Of a stretch of 64,000 nucleotides of DNA, positions 1 through 14,717 are shown one piece after another. Positions within the stretch are counted from its first letter, which is position 1, and every line of letters starts with the position of its first letter. Both the position numbers and the translations under genes were made by a program. The stretch is taken from contig JAMJFZ010001262.1 of the NCBI GenBank assembly GCA_026225945.1, forward strand, positions 62,001 through 126,000, read 5' to 3'. The DNA is from Cricetomys ansorgei (Eukaryota; Chordata; Mammalia; Rodentia; Nesomyidae). Below the pieces are notes generated by a model that was not told where the DNA came from, made no database searches, and saw only the letters and a list, made by a program, of their open reading frames with translations.

Positions 1-418
1 TGGCATTTCCTTATATTTCTTATAACTTCTATTTTCCTATAAATTAAGCACTATCACATATTTGATATCACATATTTATATTGCTTATTATTCTTCTCCC
101 ATATTTTTCATAGAAAAACGTAACATTTGCATTAACTTAAGCCAGGTTAAAATGTCAAAACTATATTCAGCTATCTAAGTGTATCCTTTTAGGAGAGTCT
201 CAATGGCTGTGCCAAGGCAGATGTTGGAACAAGTGACCACTCTGACACCAGTTTCAGTTCTACTGAGATGGCATTTATAAATTAACCTGTAAACTATGCA
301 AAAGATTGTATCATCTCAAGATCTAACTGCCAAAATATAAGTACGATGATCACTTGAATTTTAGGGAGATGGAGGGGGCTGATTTAAGAAGGCTAATATT
401 AAAAAATCCCAAGGCTGA

Positions 419-571
419 GCCAGGCAATGGTAGCGCACACCTTTAATCTCAGCACTGGGGAGGCAGAGGCAGGCAGATCTCTGTGAGTCCAAGGCCAGCC
501 TGGTCTACAGAGTGAGTTCCAGGACAGCCATTGTTATAACAGAGAAATTCTGCCTCAAAAAAAAAAAAAAA
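419..571 (+). mobile_element. B1 SINE
   Basis: 7SL-derived SINE with CACACCTTTAATCTCAGCAC near the 5' end, GGCCAGCCTGGTCTACAG and a long A-tail at 557-571. The orientation is opposite to ORC5 transcription. Confidence 0.93.
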
Positions 572-2440
572 TCAAAACAACAAAATCCAAAGCTAAACAA
601 AATAATTCGACTAGATTTACCTTTTTACACAAAAAGCATAATTTCAGGGGTTATTCATTCTACAACCTACCTTGTCATAAGAGAACTAGTAATAGTAACA
701 CACAAATGCATAGTTCAGGAAAACATAAAATAGTATATAAATATACTGACATTTTAAGAGTACCTTCCCAATTTATTAAAATGTTGCTGGAGTAAAATCA
801 GAATAAATCAAGCACAAAGATAATTTATGGGCTTTGAATCTCAAGCACAGTAATTCAAAATTCTAAATCAAAACTTTTAGGAAAAAAATTGAAACCTTTA
901 GAAAATTATTTCTATTAATGCATTAATATAAGAATATTTACTTTCTCCTTTACCCCATCCTTAATTATCTAATTTTTATTTTAAATTGTATATCCACGAA
1001 ACTCAAGGACTTACTCTAGATTGTGAACATTCAAAGATATGATCACAAAAATATTACAGAAAACATTTATTTTCTTGCTGAACTTCAAATATTCATGACA
1101 ACCCAAGAATATTCAAATATTTATAACAACCCAGACTTCAATGCTAACATGGAGGTTAGCCTGATGCAGTCAGTGTGCATATGACAGAAGTTTCTAGACA
1201 GAGAAGCTCCTCTGACCACCCCAGCACACATGCATAGGCATACACAAGACAAAGATGAGACAGTTTTTTCCCATCCAGCTCTTCGGGATTCAGTGAAAAA
1301 TCTGACACCCAAGAAAGAGACACACAAAAGTCATTCCTGTCATCATGCTCTTAGAAGCATAAATTGATTTATACAGCCCCTAGTTCCTGCAAAGAAAAGT
1401 GAGAGAGAAGAGTATACAGGCTATAAATTAACCTCTTAGAAGGATTCAATCTTTGTTGGAGAAAAGCTCCCTAAATAATAACCACAAAACATACTCTACT
1501 TGTTATGTAATCTATTTTTAGCATTGCCTCGTTTACAGGCTTGTCATTCAACTGAGCTTTGAATCATCCTCAACATACTTCATAATCAAATACTAACAAA
1601 GGCTTACAAGGTTTGGAAAATGATAACCAAGGGATAGGAAGAGAGGAGACTTCCAGTTCCAACAGGATACAGACTCGATCCACTGCTTCTCCTGCTGAGT
1701 ACACGGAGAAACCTGGATATGACACAAGGGTCAACCAAGGAGGCTGGAAAACGGGCAAGGACTGAACAACGCAGGGATGCCAGGCCTTGAGGAACACTAC
1801 AGAGGTAAAACATCAGAAATTCTCTGCCCAACAGCAGAAGATAAGCCAGGTCTAGCACTGCAGGGTGCAAGCCAGCAGCACAAGACACATGGCCAGACGT
1901 ATTCTCCCCAAGGGCGGAAGACAGCACTGTGAAAATGAACTGGTAAGTCTGTACCTGGCAAAGCTATCATTTGCAAATGAAGTGGAAACAGACATTCTTA
2001 AACAAGAGAAAACTGGAGAATTTGCTACCGGAAGATCTAACTTTAAAGAATAGCAAAGGGAAATTCTTCAAACAAAAGTCTAAAAGGAGCATAAAGAATC
2101 AAAAAGAAAGAACAACAGAGAGCAGAGAGGTAGAATAATGCAACATGTCCTCATGAGTTTAATACTTGATTAAAAGTTGTAACAGCATCACATATTCAAG
2201 GAAGTGCTATTTAACAAGTGTAAAAGTAAAGACCCGAGTAAAAAAGCAAGTGAACAGCTTCACATAAAAACCTGCACACCAAATTTCAGAGTAGCTTCAT
2301 TTATAAGAGTCAAAGCAACAATAATCTCCAGAACCACTTCCAAACCAAGACACTTGAAAGAACTTTTATGTCCGATGGGTTAATGTTTAAACCCTAGTAC
2401 AGTCATTGTAGAGGGCTAAGGCATAAAAACAAACAACGGA

Positions 2441-2700
2441 GCTGGGGAGAGAGCTCAGTGGGTAAAGTGGGTAAAGGGCCTGAGACCTGGCTAGGATTCC
2501 CCAGCACCCGCATGACGAGCAGGCACGGCAATGCAATCCCATCACCAGGAGCGTGAAGACAGGCGGATCCCAAGAGTCTGATGGCCAGTCGGTAAGAGAT
2601 CTGCCTCAGAAAACAAGGTAGAGCGATAGAGGAAGACACCCAACATTGACTTCTGGCATGCAGACCTGCACACAAACTACTGACACAGGAAAGATGAATA
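2441..2700 (+). mobile_element. B4 SINE
   Basis: It begins GCTGGGGAGAGAGCTCAGTG (tRNA/ID-like head) and continues with a diverged B1-like section, ending near CTGCACACAAACT. This composite structure is typical of rodent B4. Confidence 0.8.
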
Positions 2701-3781
2701 TCAGCTACCACAGACTGGGTAAGGAAAGCAAGACTTAAGGGTACAGCTATCAATGGAAAACAGGGTGGCTCCTTATGATGACGAAAATGGACCGCACCTT
2801 GACTGTGGATACGAATATGTAAACCTACAGAGGGAATTTTTTTATAACCAAAGATGCAGAGGTGTATACAAAGATGATAATGCAGGGCTGGAGGGCAGTT
2901 TGGCGTTAGTGCCCCCAGGAGGGGCAGCTTGCTGGTAGTGGTCAAGCCTCAGCTGCAGAACCAAACACATTGCAACTCCACCCCCAACAACCAAAAACAA
3001 AAACCCCCAAACACACAGAAAATGATTACATGTAGAAGTGGGAAGTTGGAACAGGATCAGTAGACCGCATCTATGAGGTTCCCGACTGTGACACTTTCAG
3101 CTGGACATTTGTAAAGTCTCTGCTGGGACCCTAATGAAGGGCACCCAGGAAGACAGGGTCTGGATGGCATTTTACAACTGAGGTGAGTGTGTAGTTATCT
3201 AGAAAAAACGCTGAATGAAGAATATGAAAACACGATGAGGTGTTCAGAGACCCTACAAATCTTTATCTTTATTTCAAAATGTTTGTCTATGGAGCTACAA
3301 AAACCTTTTAAAATTAAAACATGCCAGGCCCATATTTATCAGGATTTTTAAACATTCGGATACAACATGGCCTTAAGTGGAAAAGCCAGAGAAGGCAATC
3401 ATTTTAGAAGTGGTATACCCTGGGGTAGGTTTTTAAACATTATAGATTTTTGAATGATTTTCTCCTTAAAGGAACACAATTAGTGGTGGTTTTGAAGCCC
3501 GGCCTCAAGGTGGGCTTGCAGTCAGTGGTTCCATGGTGTGAGACTGTATGGTTTTCACAAGCTTGCCAGAGATCTGGAGTGAGTAAGAGATTATTTCTTA
3601 GTACTATAGGGGATTATTGTGAAACCCACCCTTAGTGATTTTCCCCAATCCTTACTTTTTATTTCTTTGTTTAAAATAGCTAAAGTTACATTTTTGTTTA
3701 GGAACTAAAAAACACCTTACATTTTAAGTATATTAAAAGAAAATTTTCTAGTGTAAAAATAATTGCAAAAGAAAATACCAA

Positions 3782-3972
3782 GGGCTGGAGATATGGCTCA
3801 GAGGTTAAGAACACTTACTACTCTTACAGAGGACCTGGAGTTCAATTCCAAGCACTACACTGGGCGGCACACAACCTGTTACCTCCAGTTTTACGGACCC
3901 CACTCTCTCTTCTGGTCTCCATATGCACAGTAGTATGCGTACGTACAAAATATGTGAACAAGTCTTAAAAAC
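3782..3972 (+). mobile_element. B2 SINE
   Basis: The tRNA-derived head GGGCTGGAGATATGGCTCAG with box-A/B-like spacing is followed by the typical TCTTCTGGTCTCC segment and an A-rich end. Confidence 0.88.
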
Positions 3973-4597
3973 TTTTTTGAACCAGCCACCAAGACATGGA
4001 AACCTTAGAAAACACACCATAAAAGATGAAGGTAATTTTCACTCCACAACAGCCACCCCAGGCCAAATAATAAGTTTCACAATTATTTAATGTGAAAGTC
4101 CAATGAAAAAGATTACAACATTTATGCCATTCTGGAGGTTTACTAAAAACATTTTAGAGTTCTTAGAATAAATTTCAAGTTAAGCATTTCCTGTCAAGAC
4201 TACTTTACATATTAACAGTGTTTAGCCAAAACAACGTCTGACTACAGAAAAATAGTTTGCTAAGATGATTTCTGTTGTTTAAAAAACAAACAAACAAACA
4301 ATGTTTGATTGTTAGTGTTAGCCTTTGCTTTTATCTCTTCTTCTGTCTTCCACTCTTCCTAGAATAAACAAACATGTAAACAGGTATTCACTCATTCCTC
4401 AGAGAAAAGAGCTACGAGAACTACCTACTATTAGTAGCCATGGGACATTATAGGTGTGGAATTTGTCACTTGTCTAGGCCTAACAATCCCCTCTAACTAA
4501 ATACTAAAACTAGCTTTTCTCTACATAAGGAAATAGCCTGAGAGGGTAGGAAATTACGATGCTACTGAGTTAGCAGCAGAAGAGTGCTGGGCTTGAA

Positions 4598-4856
4598 TGT
4601 TACTGGATGTAATGTCTGGTGCCCTACTCACCAATCTCTGCCTCGTTCCTCTGAGGCAGAGTCTCTCACTGAACCCAGAGTCAGGCTGGTGGCTGGCAAA
4701 CCCCATGATCCTCCTGTCTCCACCCCAGCAGCATTGGGTTCTATGCACTTGAATGACCATACCCATCTTTCTGCATATGTGCTGAGATCTGAACTCAGGT
4801 TTTCTTGCTAGCACAGCACATGCTTTTACCCACTGAGCCACCCCACTACTCCAGAC
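4598..4856 (-). mobile_element. B4 SINE
   Basis: On the minus strand it starts GGTGGCTCAGTGGGTAAAAG and runs through AGGAGGATCATGGGG and an oligo-purine B1-like part. It is in the sense orientation of ORC5, inside intron 12. Confidence 0.8.
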
Positions 4857-7800
4857 CTAAATGTTTTGCTTTACCTCCTAAGTGTTTAGGTGTGTTGCCA
4901 TTGATGGTTTTCTTCAAAATAAAAATTCCGTCTTTTTCCCCTCAGTTCAGGGATATATAAAAATATCTATAAATTTCAAGCATGTTTCTAACAAAGTGAA
5001 TATCAGTATTCACCTAGCTGTTTTGGAATCTGGGCACTGTTTCTACTTTACCTTATTTTAAAATAATCTGAGTAAAAACCGAAGTATTCTGCTATTTGCT
5101 TTGTCATGGGTAGAGCTAAAGGACATTACTCTGAGATCAGCCAGCCACAGAAAGATCTACCATGCAAGTTCCTGGTCATATATAAAAGTGAAAAATTTGC
5201 TTTTGCAAAAGTAGGACATACAATAAAGGTTGCAAGATGCTAGAAAAGAGGGCCAGAAGAAAGTCAGAGATCAAGAACCAAGATCTAACTAGAAAGGAGG
5301 AATGGCTTTATCAACATACAGCACAAGGATTTCATTAAGTACTTCAACTAGGAGATGTATACAAAAGTTCCTAACACAAATAAATGGTCAGCATGTAAGG
5401 AAATATATGCTTATTGCCCTGGTTTCATGATTGTAGACATTAAGCTGTCACACTACATCCCATAAATATACAGAACTATGTTTCAACTAAAAGTATTTAA
5501 TATAAAAAACTGAAGTCTTTTGTAGTCTTATGTAGTCTTTTCCATTAACTAGTTCCTATGAAAATATATTCACAAAGAAAATTAAACATTGAAAATCTCT
5601 CCCTATATACAGTATTTTTGACTTATATATTAAAAGGGGATGTGCGATATTTGCTTAGTTCATCTTTGCTGTGTTGTTATTGTGTTCTTTGTTCTCATCC
5701 ATGTGGGAGATGAGCTGATTATTTATATCTTAACAATAGGAGTTCATGCACCACAGTGAGGATTTTTTTTTCCTTAATCTGAGAGGCACTCACTAACAAG
5801 CTTCAGCTGGAAATGCTTAATGTAAAAACAGTGTGAATCTGTTCCTGGGCTAATAAACTGTTCTCTCTGCCAACTAAAGGAAATCAATTTACAACTGTGA
5901 TTAATTTTTAACAGGCTCATTATTTTTATACTTTTATAGAATGGTATATAGGTCAACTGATTCATGAAATACCCTATATTGTTCATTGTTTTGGAAAAGA
6001 TTTACAATCCAAAACATATTAAATTATTTAAATAAGCTTAATGCATGAAGTAGCTGTGTGTGAGTTCCATACAACTCAACAAGTACCATAATTGGTTCAG
6101 TATCAGAGGTTGTGATGGTTTGTGGCGTAAATTAACTGTTCAGCTTAGGTTTTATACACACACATACAAACAGGAGGTAAATGGAGGCAGGAGGAAGGGA
6201 TGGACAACTGTTACCAAAGCAATTCACCTGGAAACTATCACTGCTGGTCTTTCTTTTTCTTTTTTTTTCCTCCAAAAGGAGGAGTATGCTCAGATAAGCA
6301 AAAAGTGTTGTGCATTTTATACAAAGGAACTAAAGGAAATGCCTGTAATCTCTGGAAATCGTTGGAAACCTTGAGTAGCTGGGAAGACCCCAAGGACATA
6401 TAAGGTGAGTGGGCAACCATTCACTTAGGGACACTGTGTATGAAAAGTCTGCATTCAGGGAAGTTGGAGAAAATACACACAGACGGCAGCAATGGGGTCT
6501 GCGTGTTCTGCTAATGAGATGAGTGAGCACAAATACCTGTTCTAGAGAAGTGATCAAAGTTAACAGCAAATGGGGCAATGTGTGGTCTTACTGAGCATGA
6601 GGCACAGGCGAACTCAACAGTGGCAGTAGTTGCAGCAATACAAAAGTCAGTATGACAAGAAAAGTCAGTATGACGTGAGAAAGGAGACGGTTTATTGTGA
6701 ATGGAGTAGGTCAGACTGAGTAGGGCCTTACAAGAAAGGTTACCCCATCGGGAGCCGGGTCCTTAGTGTGACTCATTAAAAAGTGCAAGCAGAAAGGAAA
6801 GAAGGATCAAGTTCAGCTGTGAGGTTTATGCTGGTGCCTTTATAGCACGAGCCTGGAGACCAGACAGGAAATGGTGTAGCACTAAGAAATGATGACGCTA
6901 TAATGACTCAAGGCGACTCCATAGGGGCCCAAAGAATCAAGTATATTTAGCATTTAGGCAGAAAAGCATATTGGATGTGGGGTCAATTAAACAGGACAAA
7001 AGAAAAACTCAGTTATTTCTCGTTTTGCTAAAGTAAAACCTAGAAACATCTGGTACTATTCTTCCTAGCAATGTCATGTTTTACACATGCACACACATGT
7101 GTAAACGGTGAGTGAATAGATGACCAGTTTTAAAATTTAAGGCTGAAACTCCACAGAAAAGTTTTAGGGAATGATCTAGTTTATCATACCAGCATCTGAT
7201 ATATCTGGGATATTCAGACCAATTCAAAATCAGTCATTACTCTGGATGGAGAACTTGAAAATAAGTGACATAAATAGTCCATACACCATCAACATCTAGG
7301 CAGCATTTGATGGCAGGGAAATACATAAAACAGCTCTGGATACGTTCTCCTATTCTGATCAGGGCTTGCTGACCTACCATTCGATGAATTCAACTCTCTA
7401 CCAACATTCTGAGTGTACGAGGGTAAGGGAGCCATCAGGTTCTTAAAGTGACTTGGGCCCAAGAGCCCTAATTTCTACCCAGGGGAAAGGGCAGGTTTCC
7501 TGCAGTAGCAGACGGTCTACGGGCCCTTGCTGTGGCCAATCTTCTCCAAAGAAAGAACTCCAATCAGCTGCATACTAAGTTGCCATGGAGAACTCCCTTA
7601 AGCAACACCAATTTTTCTGTCATACATTTTAAAATATAGCACCATTTCCATAGCTGAGATCACCCTTAACTCATCGTTTGTTCTCAGTTCCTATTAAAAC
7701 CCCTTACTAAAACTAGTTCTTATTAAAATTTCATTTTCTCTTTAAAACAATCTAGTTCAAATGTATAGATTTGCCTATATAGTCACTATAGCAATAGTGT

Positions 7801-10800
7801 GGATTCTCTTAACTATGCATTTGCAAGCAGATATCCATACAGACTTTGTGTTTTCAGTCAAAAATGTACCATGTTAAATACAGTGTACTGGTGGTGAATA
7901 AATTTCCCCACTAAATGTAAACAATGGATACACATTTGCTATATTTATGGGAGCAATACTAGGTTTGGGAAAAGGTGGTTATAAATCACCTACAAAAATA
8001 CGGCAGCAATGTATCATTTTATGCAAAAGTAGAGAGCATAATTTATGTGATATTTTTATTCCTTAGGCAGTATTTTACATGTCATCCTTAAGCAATGGTT
8101 CTATTTTTTAAGGAATCGGTAAAAGCACCTAGAGTTGGACTGACATCCATAAAGGTAGAGTGATTATGCTGAGGAAATGTAAGAGTAGGAAAACAGTTAT
8201 TTTAAAAGTGAGCAGGAGAAAGGCAGCTTCTCATCCTGGGCCACCAGCCTAACAGTACCGAGCGTATTAGCACTCCTTATGACAACAGTGCAGCTAGTGA
8301 AGATCACAGGTCAACGTCGCTGTTTCCAACTGAGATAGGCATCTACTGCACAGTGGTGGGAGGGCAGAACAGTAGCGCACCCACACTGGGGAAGGAGATC
8401 TGAATCCCATTTGCTGCCCCAGTGGAGGCTGAGCATCACAGTGGCGATGCTCTCAGCTGCTGGAGAAGACCGGCCTCTTTCCAGCAGCATGCCTGCTGAC
8501 CTATTCGTCAGCAGTTTAGACATAAGTTTCCCCGTGACCCTGTATGCTGTGGAATGCCACACAAATCTGTTAGGAAATGTTAGCACTCAGGTATTTCTGT
8601 GATTTACATAAGTTCACTTGGGTGGCACCAAGCACCTCAGTGAGCTGTTCCTGAGATATGGGATGCTGGAGCAAGCCAGGTGAAGCAGAGAAATAACAGC
8701 TTTTCACCTTTGTAGTAGTCTAGTGCTGACAGAATTACCTCTTAAAGGCAAACTCCACTTAAGTCACAGAGTTTAAAGTCTAAAAAGATAATGTTCGAAC
8801 TCAAATCAGTTTATATGAATATCTGATAGCAAGATTTTAGAATATTTTATATGTACAAGGTCATATATCATATATTATCATCTATTAGATTTTTTAATCG
8901 ATCATTTCTAGTATAACCTGACTAGCATTTAATAAATGTAATTACTTTTTATAAAAATACTTTGAGAACCACTATATAATATTATATATAATATATAATA
9001 TAAACATTAATTTTTCAGGGAAAGTAAATTCCTTATAAAAAATCAACTATTTGGTTAAAGTGTTTCTGGTAAAGTTTAAAACATTTTGAAATACTGTCAA
9101 AGAGTCTGAGTCTAAGCTTCATTCTAAGCTATGTGAAATACAGCAATGTAGCTTTTAAAGGAAAGCTATCAAGTTCATGATAGATCATGTGAAATATACT
9201 GCTTATATTTCTATATTGTCTATAACTTACTATATATAATTTAAAAGTGCCAACTGAAATTGTTTGATGATATAATTCAATTTAAATGAGCATTAACCAG
9301 ACTTAGTATAACACAGTTATCAAACAGTCACAGCCTCAATCATTAAACTCAAGGCATGTCAGAGGGAAAAACTGAACAGATTTATCAGTTCACAGGAGAC
9401 ACTTGAATGTCTAAGTTATCATGTATCAGGGACCATTAAAGTAAAAGAAAAAAACTCTGATTTTAAGTCCAGCCTAACACTGAAGCACGAGAGAGCATCC
9501 TTTAAGGGTTTGGGTGCTTCAGCATTGTTTTCAGAATAAACACTAACGTCTCCGCTAGGCGGATGACAGGCTGTGAGAGCTACACATACATTTCTTTCCT
9601 CTTTTATTCTCTTCATCCAACACAGTGTTTGAAGTGTAGCAGACCATCTATTAGGTGAGATTTTAAGCAAACAAAGGAAAATTCAATTATAAGCAGGGAA
9701 AAACATTGACTTTGAAATCTAATTCAATTAAAATAAGTTTTATATGCTTCAGGACTGAAAAAATATTAAACAGCTCCCATTTAAAAACAAAACTGAAAAT
9801 GAAGCTAATATAATGCATCTCTATCAGCATTTGAAGGAAAATGTCAAAACTCTGGTTTTAGTAACATAACACTCTAGCTCTTTAAGCAGCAAAGCCTTGC
9901 AGTTATGGTGAAGGAGGTTCGGAACACCTGCTTCACACACTCTGCCAGATAAACAGGAAAACACCATTCTGTGTTATAAGCTCCTGGTTAGATAATAAAA
10001 CAAGGCAGATGAGCAGAAATCTTAAGGTTATTTAAATACAATTAATTGAACCATTTGGGAGAAAAGATTAAGTTTTTAATAAAAAAAAAACTAGTGTAGC
10101 AAACAAAAGCAAATAAATCCTAATATACAGGATAATGTCAATTAAAAAGGAAAGAAGAAACATCTATTTTAAGAAATAAAATTTGTATAGTAACTCATAC
10201 TCTAAAATGTACTCATTAAATGTTCACATAAGTAAATATAAATGTACAGGTAATCCTGAATATTTTTATCAAATTCTGTACAACCCAATATGGAATCACC
10301 AGAAACTGCATGTGACTGAAAATGTACCTGCCAGCATGCTGCGTGACTGTTTTATAAGAACGCTTTGTCTCCTTACCTTTCACCAGATCCTTGCTATTAA
10401 TTCCTAGCACATCTTTATAATATAGCCATAAAATAGTTATCATGTTACTTACACGAGAGAATCGTAAGTTCTTGAATTTATTTTTCAAAATATTAATAGA
10501 ATAAAATACATGTTATGTAAGTACATACAATTCAATGTCTCTACTTCTTAAAAAATAACTTTCCTTTTAAAAATTACTTTACAACCAATGGTTTTAGAAA
10601 TATATTAGCAATTTCATCATCTGGGGAAAAAGTAAAGCAATGAGGTTTAATGTTTTAAAATAAGTGAGATATGTGACAACTGTAAAGGACTGTATTTGTT
10701 TTTCTGCTTTAAAAAATGTTTAAAAATTGCCAAACAAGTTAATCATTTTTCTTTAAATAAGGTAAAAGTAAAAAAAGTCATAATGTGGATTTTATATACT

Positions 10801-12067
10801 TCTGGGGAAGAAGATAACTTGATATTGTTTCTGTGAAGATGGTCTCCAAAGGTCCCATCTGACCATTCACAGCATGAAGGCAATGTCTGCAGACTGCCCT
10901 GCCGCTGTGCGGACATGGCCCAGCCTACCCATTCCACTCATGCAGCAGAGAAAAGCCACAGCACTCACCGGGGTAAGCAGGGTCGGCCACAACATCCCCT
11001 CATGGGGAAGCTGCACTTACTTTAATGAAAACTTTAAAATGGACTCATGATAATGATTTAAAAGTGCTTAAGGATAAAAATTAGCTATGACTAATATCTA
11101 AAAGTCTGAAACATTAAAAATGTTTTTAAAAGTTCAGTAAATCTGAATATGCACAACTTTAAAATGTTCAATGTACTGCTACTACTTTCTACTCATCTAG
11201 ACACGAAAACATTAATGAGTAAATTCAGAATATCCAAATACCCACTACAATTAGTATTACCATCACGAATTATTCTCAGATCTCATAAACTTAAATCTTC
11301 CTTAAGATATTATTTTTGCAGTCTCAATATAAAAGTGATTGAAATGAAATAAAATAGAAATAAGTTTTCCTTTGTACTAACTTTGAATATATATACCATA
11401 AATGATCAACCATAACACGAACATTCGTGTGTGTGATTTTATATATATGTGTGTTTATATATATACACATACATATACATAGTGTTAAATCATGCAGCAA
11501 AATTGCATGTTACTATAAATTAATCTTTAAAATAATTGCATGTAGATTAACTGAACAAAAAAGTAATATGTTATGATCTCATACAGACAAGCGATATAAA
11601 CCAACTTATTTAGTAGAAGAAAATATGTTTGCAACCTAATTCCTTACCACTCATAGTTACTTTTTCATGAAATGTTATTCACATGTGTGAATACATGTAG
11701 CACATAATACATTCCTTCAAGTCATTTTGCTTTCACTCAAACTACATGTGGAAAAATTTTAAAATAACTTTTCAAAAATTCAGAAACAATGTTAAGTTGA
11801 AGCTGGTTTCTACCACAACTTAAAAGCCACAACGTGATAACACCCCCATCTAGTGTTTGTATCAAATAAGAACTTCCAATACGAATGTTATCTCCGATGT
11901 GAATAAGTTAATTGTAAATCTTGCCTCTGGTGGGCAAGAGTACAGCTGACAGATGAATAAAAGGAGAAAGAAGAAAAAGAGAACAGGGCACTGAGAGTCA
12001 CGGTATGCAAAAGGCGAAGAGAATGTGAGAGATCCTTCTGGATATAATAATACCCACCTGCCAGATT

Positions 12068-12242
12068 TTTCTTTTTTCTTTTTAATTAATTTTTTATTCT
12101 ATGTGATTGGTGTGAGGGTGTCGGATCCCCCAGAACTGGAGTCACAGACAGTTATGAGCTGCCATGTGGGTGCTGGGATTTGAACCCGGGTCCTCTGGAA
12201 GAGCAGCCAGTTCTCTTAACCACTGAGCAATCTCTCCAGTCC
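12068..12242 (-). mobile_element. B2/B3 SINE
   Basis: The plus strand reads CTGGGATTTGAACCCGGGTC and ends AATCTCTCCAGTCC, the complement of a B2/B3 head. The A-rich tail is the T-rich stretch at 12068-12100. Confidence 0.88.
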
Positions 12243-13454
12243 AAAGATTTTGTTTTTGAATATAGTACATGTTTCCTCTTTTCTTGGATAATTTATTGAC
12301 CAAGCAAAAGCAAAGGTCAAACCCTTAAGTCAAGGTACAGCTATCTCCATGCTTTCCTTCCATCTTTTATATCCTAATAATTGGAATGACCAAGTTTCTA
12401 AAAGATTTTATAAACAAACACATGTGCATATTCATTTATATGCTTTAAATATATGAAACACTGTAAATACCAAGTGTTAATGAGAAGAGATATCAAAAGG
12501 TCAACAACTATCACTGCCAAGAATGAGAAAGAATTTAACTTCTTACCAGATAGCGATCACCTTGGGCCAAGCTGCACTAACTACATTAGTACCAGTAATG
12601 TTCACACAAAGATTGGTGATATTGTTCACACTGTTCACCATAGTCACGATACCAGAACAGTCAGTAAATCTCTACATCAAAACCTCTCACTGTTTGTAAC
12701 TTTTAAAGTTTTTCTCAGAGATTAAAACTGTTGAAGAGTCTATTTCTAAACAAGTACGATGCTCTAGCAATTTGAGGCACAGTACACAGGTGCCGCACGG
12801 TGTGCTGTGGCGGGTAGCACTGTGAACAGTAACACCAGCACTGTACAATGATCGCTCTAGCAACCACTGTTATGATGGCACAGCCTCGTGCCCTGCCAGG
12901 CAAGTTCTGAGAGCAGCAGCTGACAAATGTGTTTCACTTCTGCTTAAGTCCCATCACCTTGGTCCCAGTATGCCTCTTCCCACATCGCTAAACCGTATCT
13001 ACTCCAAGTGTCACGTGATTTCTCTACTTTCCCTTTTTGCACTATAATTATTGTTTAACTAGAAACCTAAAGAACAAAAAACTCCATGTACTCTTTCCAG
13101 CCAAGCTATTTTTCACCTTCATTTTCTGCTTTAAGCCTCCCATGAGCAGTGTTAAGTAATCACTTACATCCTTTTAATACTATTTTTATATATTTTCCCA
13201 AAAAATAAATTGCAAACACCTGAAAGGAAATTAAAAGAAAATATTATCCTTGCTTGATCCTCAAAAGAGGAAATTTTGGGACACCTATGATGTTGTTTTG
13301 TTTTTTCTATTTTGTGAAGTCACCTTTCTCTTTTCTTAAATCTAAGCTTAATTTGTTTAAAGATAAAAGTTTAAAGACAATGATGTCCATTTCAGTTACA
13401 GAAGCCATAGAAACAAACAAAAAGCTATATGCAGAAAGTCACTAACAGTAATAG

Positions 13455-13562
13455 AAGCTGGACATGTGGTGCACACTTAAGAACCAGAGCTCAGAAGGTT
13501 AAAGCAAAAGGATCTTGGGTCCAGGGGGGGTAACATCTTGTCTCAACAAAAGAACCAAACAA
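13455..13562 (+). mobile_element. Diverged B1-like fragment
   Basis: Resembles a short, decayed B1: GCTGGACATGTGGTGCACAC, a central deletion, a G8 run, then TCTTGTCTCAACAAAAG. Weak identity. Confidence 0.5.
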
Positions 13563-14606
13563 AAAGGCACTGATAAAGTATTAAGCCTGACTAAGTAATG
13601 ATCATAATCTCAGACACAGCAAGTTTTAAAAATATAGAAAAAATCTTTTAAAACAGATTAAAAGTGAATTAAGTTTTTAAAATTACCAGTATCTGATTAT
13701 TTATATAGCATAACTGACCAGAATACCTTTCTCCAACTGCACACTCAATGTATATACTAATTCTCCATCAATGTTGATTTTATAGCAATGATCTAATCCT
13801 ATGCAGCAATGTTAAAACTACCATCTATTCTTGGTACTTTAAGTCTGCTTTATAATTAAAAGCGATCATCACATGTTACAAAGTCTGACATCCATTCTGA
13901 GATCAAATTAATTATGAGGTAATTATGATATAAATTTAATTTTTTACATACTGCCAACCATAAGGTACGTCCATAACACAAACTGCTCACTGCATATCTA
14001 ACATGGCAATATCCTAAGAGAAGCCAGTTACATCATATTGCCTTTTCTACTCATAACATGTCAAGTTCTGAACCATTTAAGAAATATAGTATGACTAAAC
14101 TTACAGAATTTCCTTTAAATGTCAATGAAAAGAAGACATCCTAGCAACTTAAAAACAAAATCCAAAAACTAAAATACTCCGTTTCTAGTTTTGGCTTATG
14201 CTGCCACCTAGTGAAATGTTTAGTTATTCTGGAAAACAGAAAAAAAAACAGAAAAAAAAAAGCACGTCAACCTGTAAAGTGTATTTCTGAGAAAGAAAGA
14301 TATTATAGATCACTTTCCAACACATTTAAAAGTGCATGTAACAGCTGTTACTCTGTGTTTTGTATTGAATAATAACAAGAAAAGGCCTCCACACGCTCAG
14401 CACAGAGCACAGCACTGTTTTCTTTTTTCTGACTGTGGTTGGCTGAATCCATCATTTCAAACCGAGCTGCACTTACTAAGAACAATATTCACTGTACAGT
14501 TAAAATGTGAACGTTTGCTGACAAAGACCTATACCCAGATTCCCACCAGCACTACCCCCTGAAGAACTGACAAGAAATGTAGGAAAGCATTCATGATGAG
14601 GCTTAC

Positions 14607-14717
14607 CTGGGAAAAGATATTTGCTGTTGGAGCTACTCTGCTGTCCACAATACTATATAGTATCGCTAATAATCTGTCCAGTGGAAATGGTTTTGGTCCG
14701 AGGAGATGATTGCTTGT
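14607..14717 (-). CDS. ORC5: ORC5 coding exon 12 (residues 347-383), last exon in window
   Basis: 111 bp encoding [20 protein letters not shown] through APTANIFSQ. The acceptor is TTTTCCTTACAG and the donor GTAAGC. The frame is open at the donor, so at least one more coding exon is needed; none is recognisable in the remaining 14.6 kb. Confidence 0.96.

Larger units (their letters stand above)
1..14606 (-). other. ORC5 intron 12 (partial)
   Basis: AT-rich intronic DNA with no exon I could recognise on either strand. Apart from the SINEs annotated separately (about 0.4, 2.4, 3.8, 4.6, 12.1 and 13.5 kb), I see only A-runs, TA-rich stretches (about 8.97-9.0 and 11.42-11.48 kb) and short tandem duplications such as the 18-bp step at 6642-6675. 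The 60-100 codon frames here match no family I know. Confidence 0.75.

Noticed and set aside
2403..2945. 180-codon minus-strand frame, the longest in the window
   Set aside because: Most of it lies over a B4 SINE read in antisense and nearby low-complexity sequence; no domain seen.
3782..3860. Possible tRNA gene
   Set aside because: The tRNA-like box A/B segment is the head of a B2 SINE.
10216..10488. Possible exon with a GTAAGT donor near 10450
   Set aside because: The peptide does not match the missing ORC5 C-terminus and the acceptor side is unconvincing.
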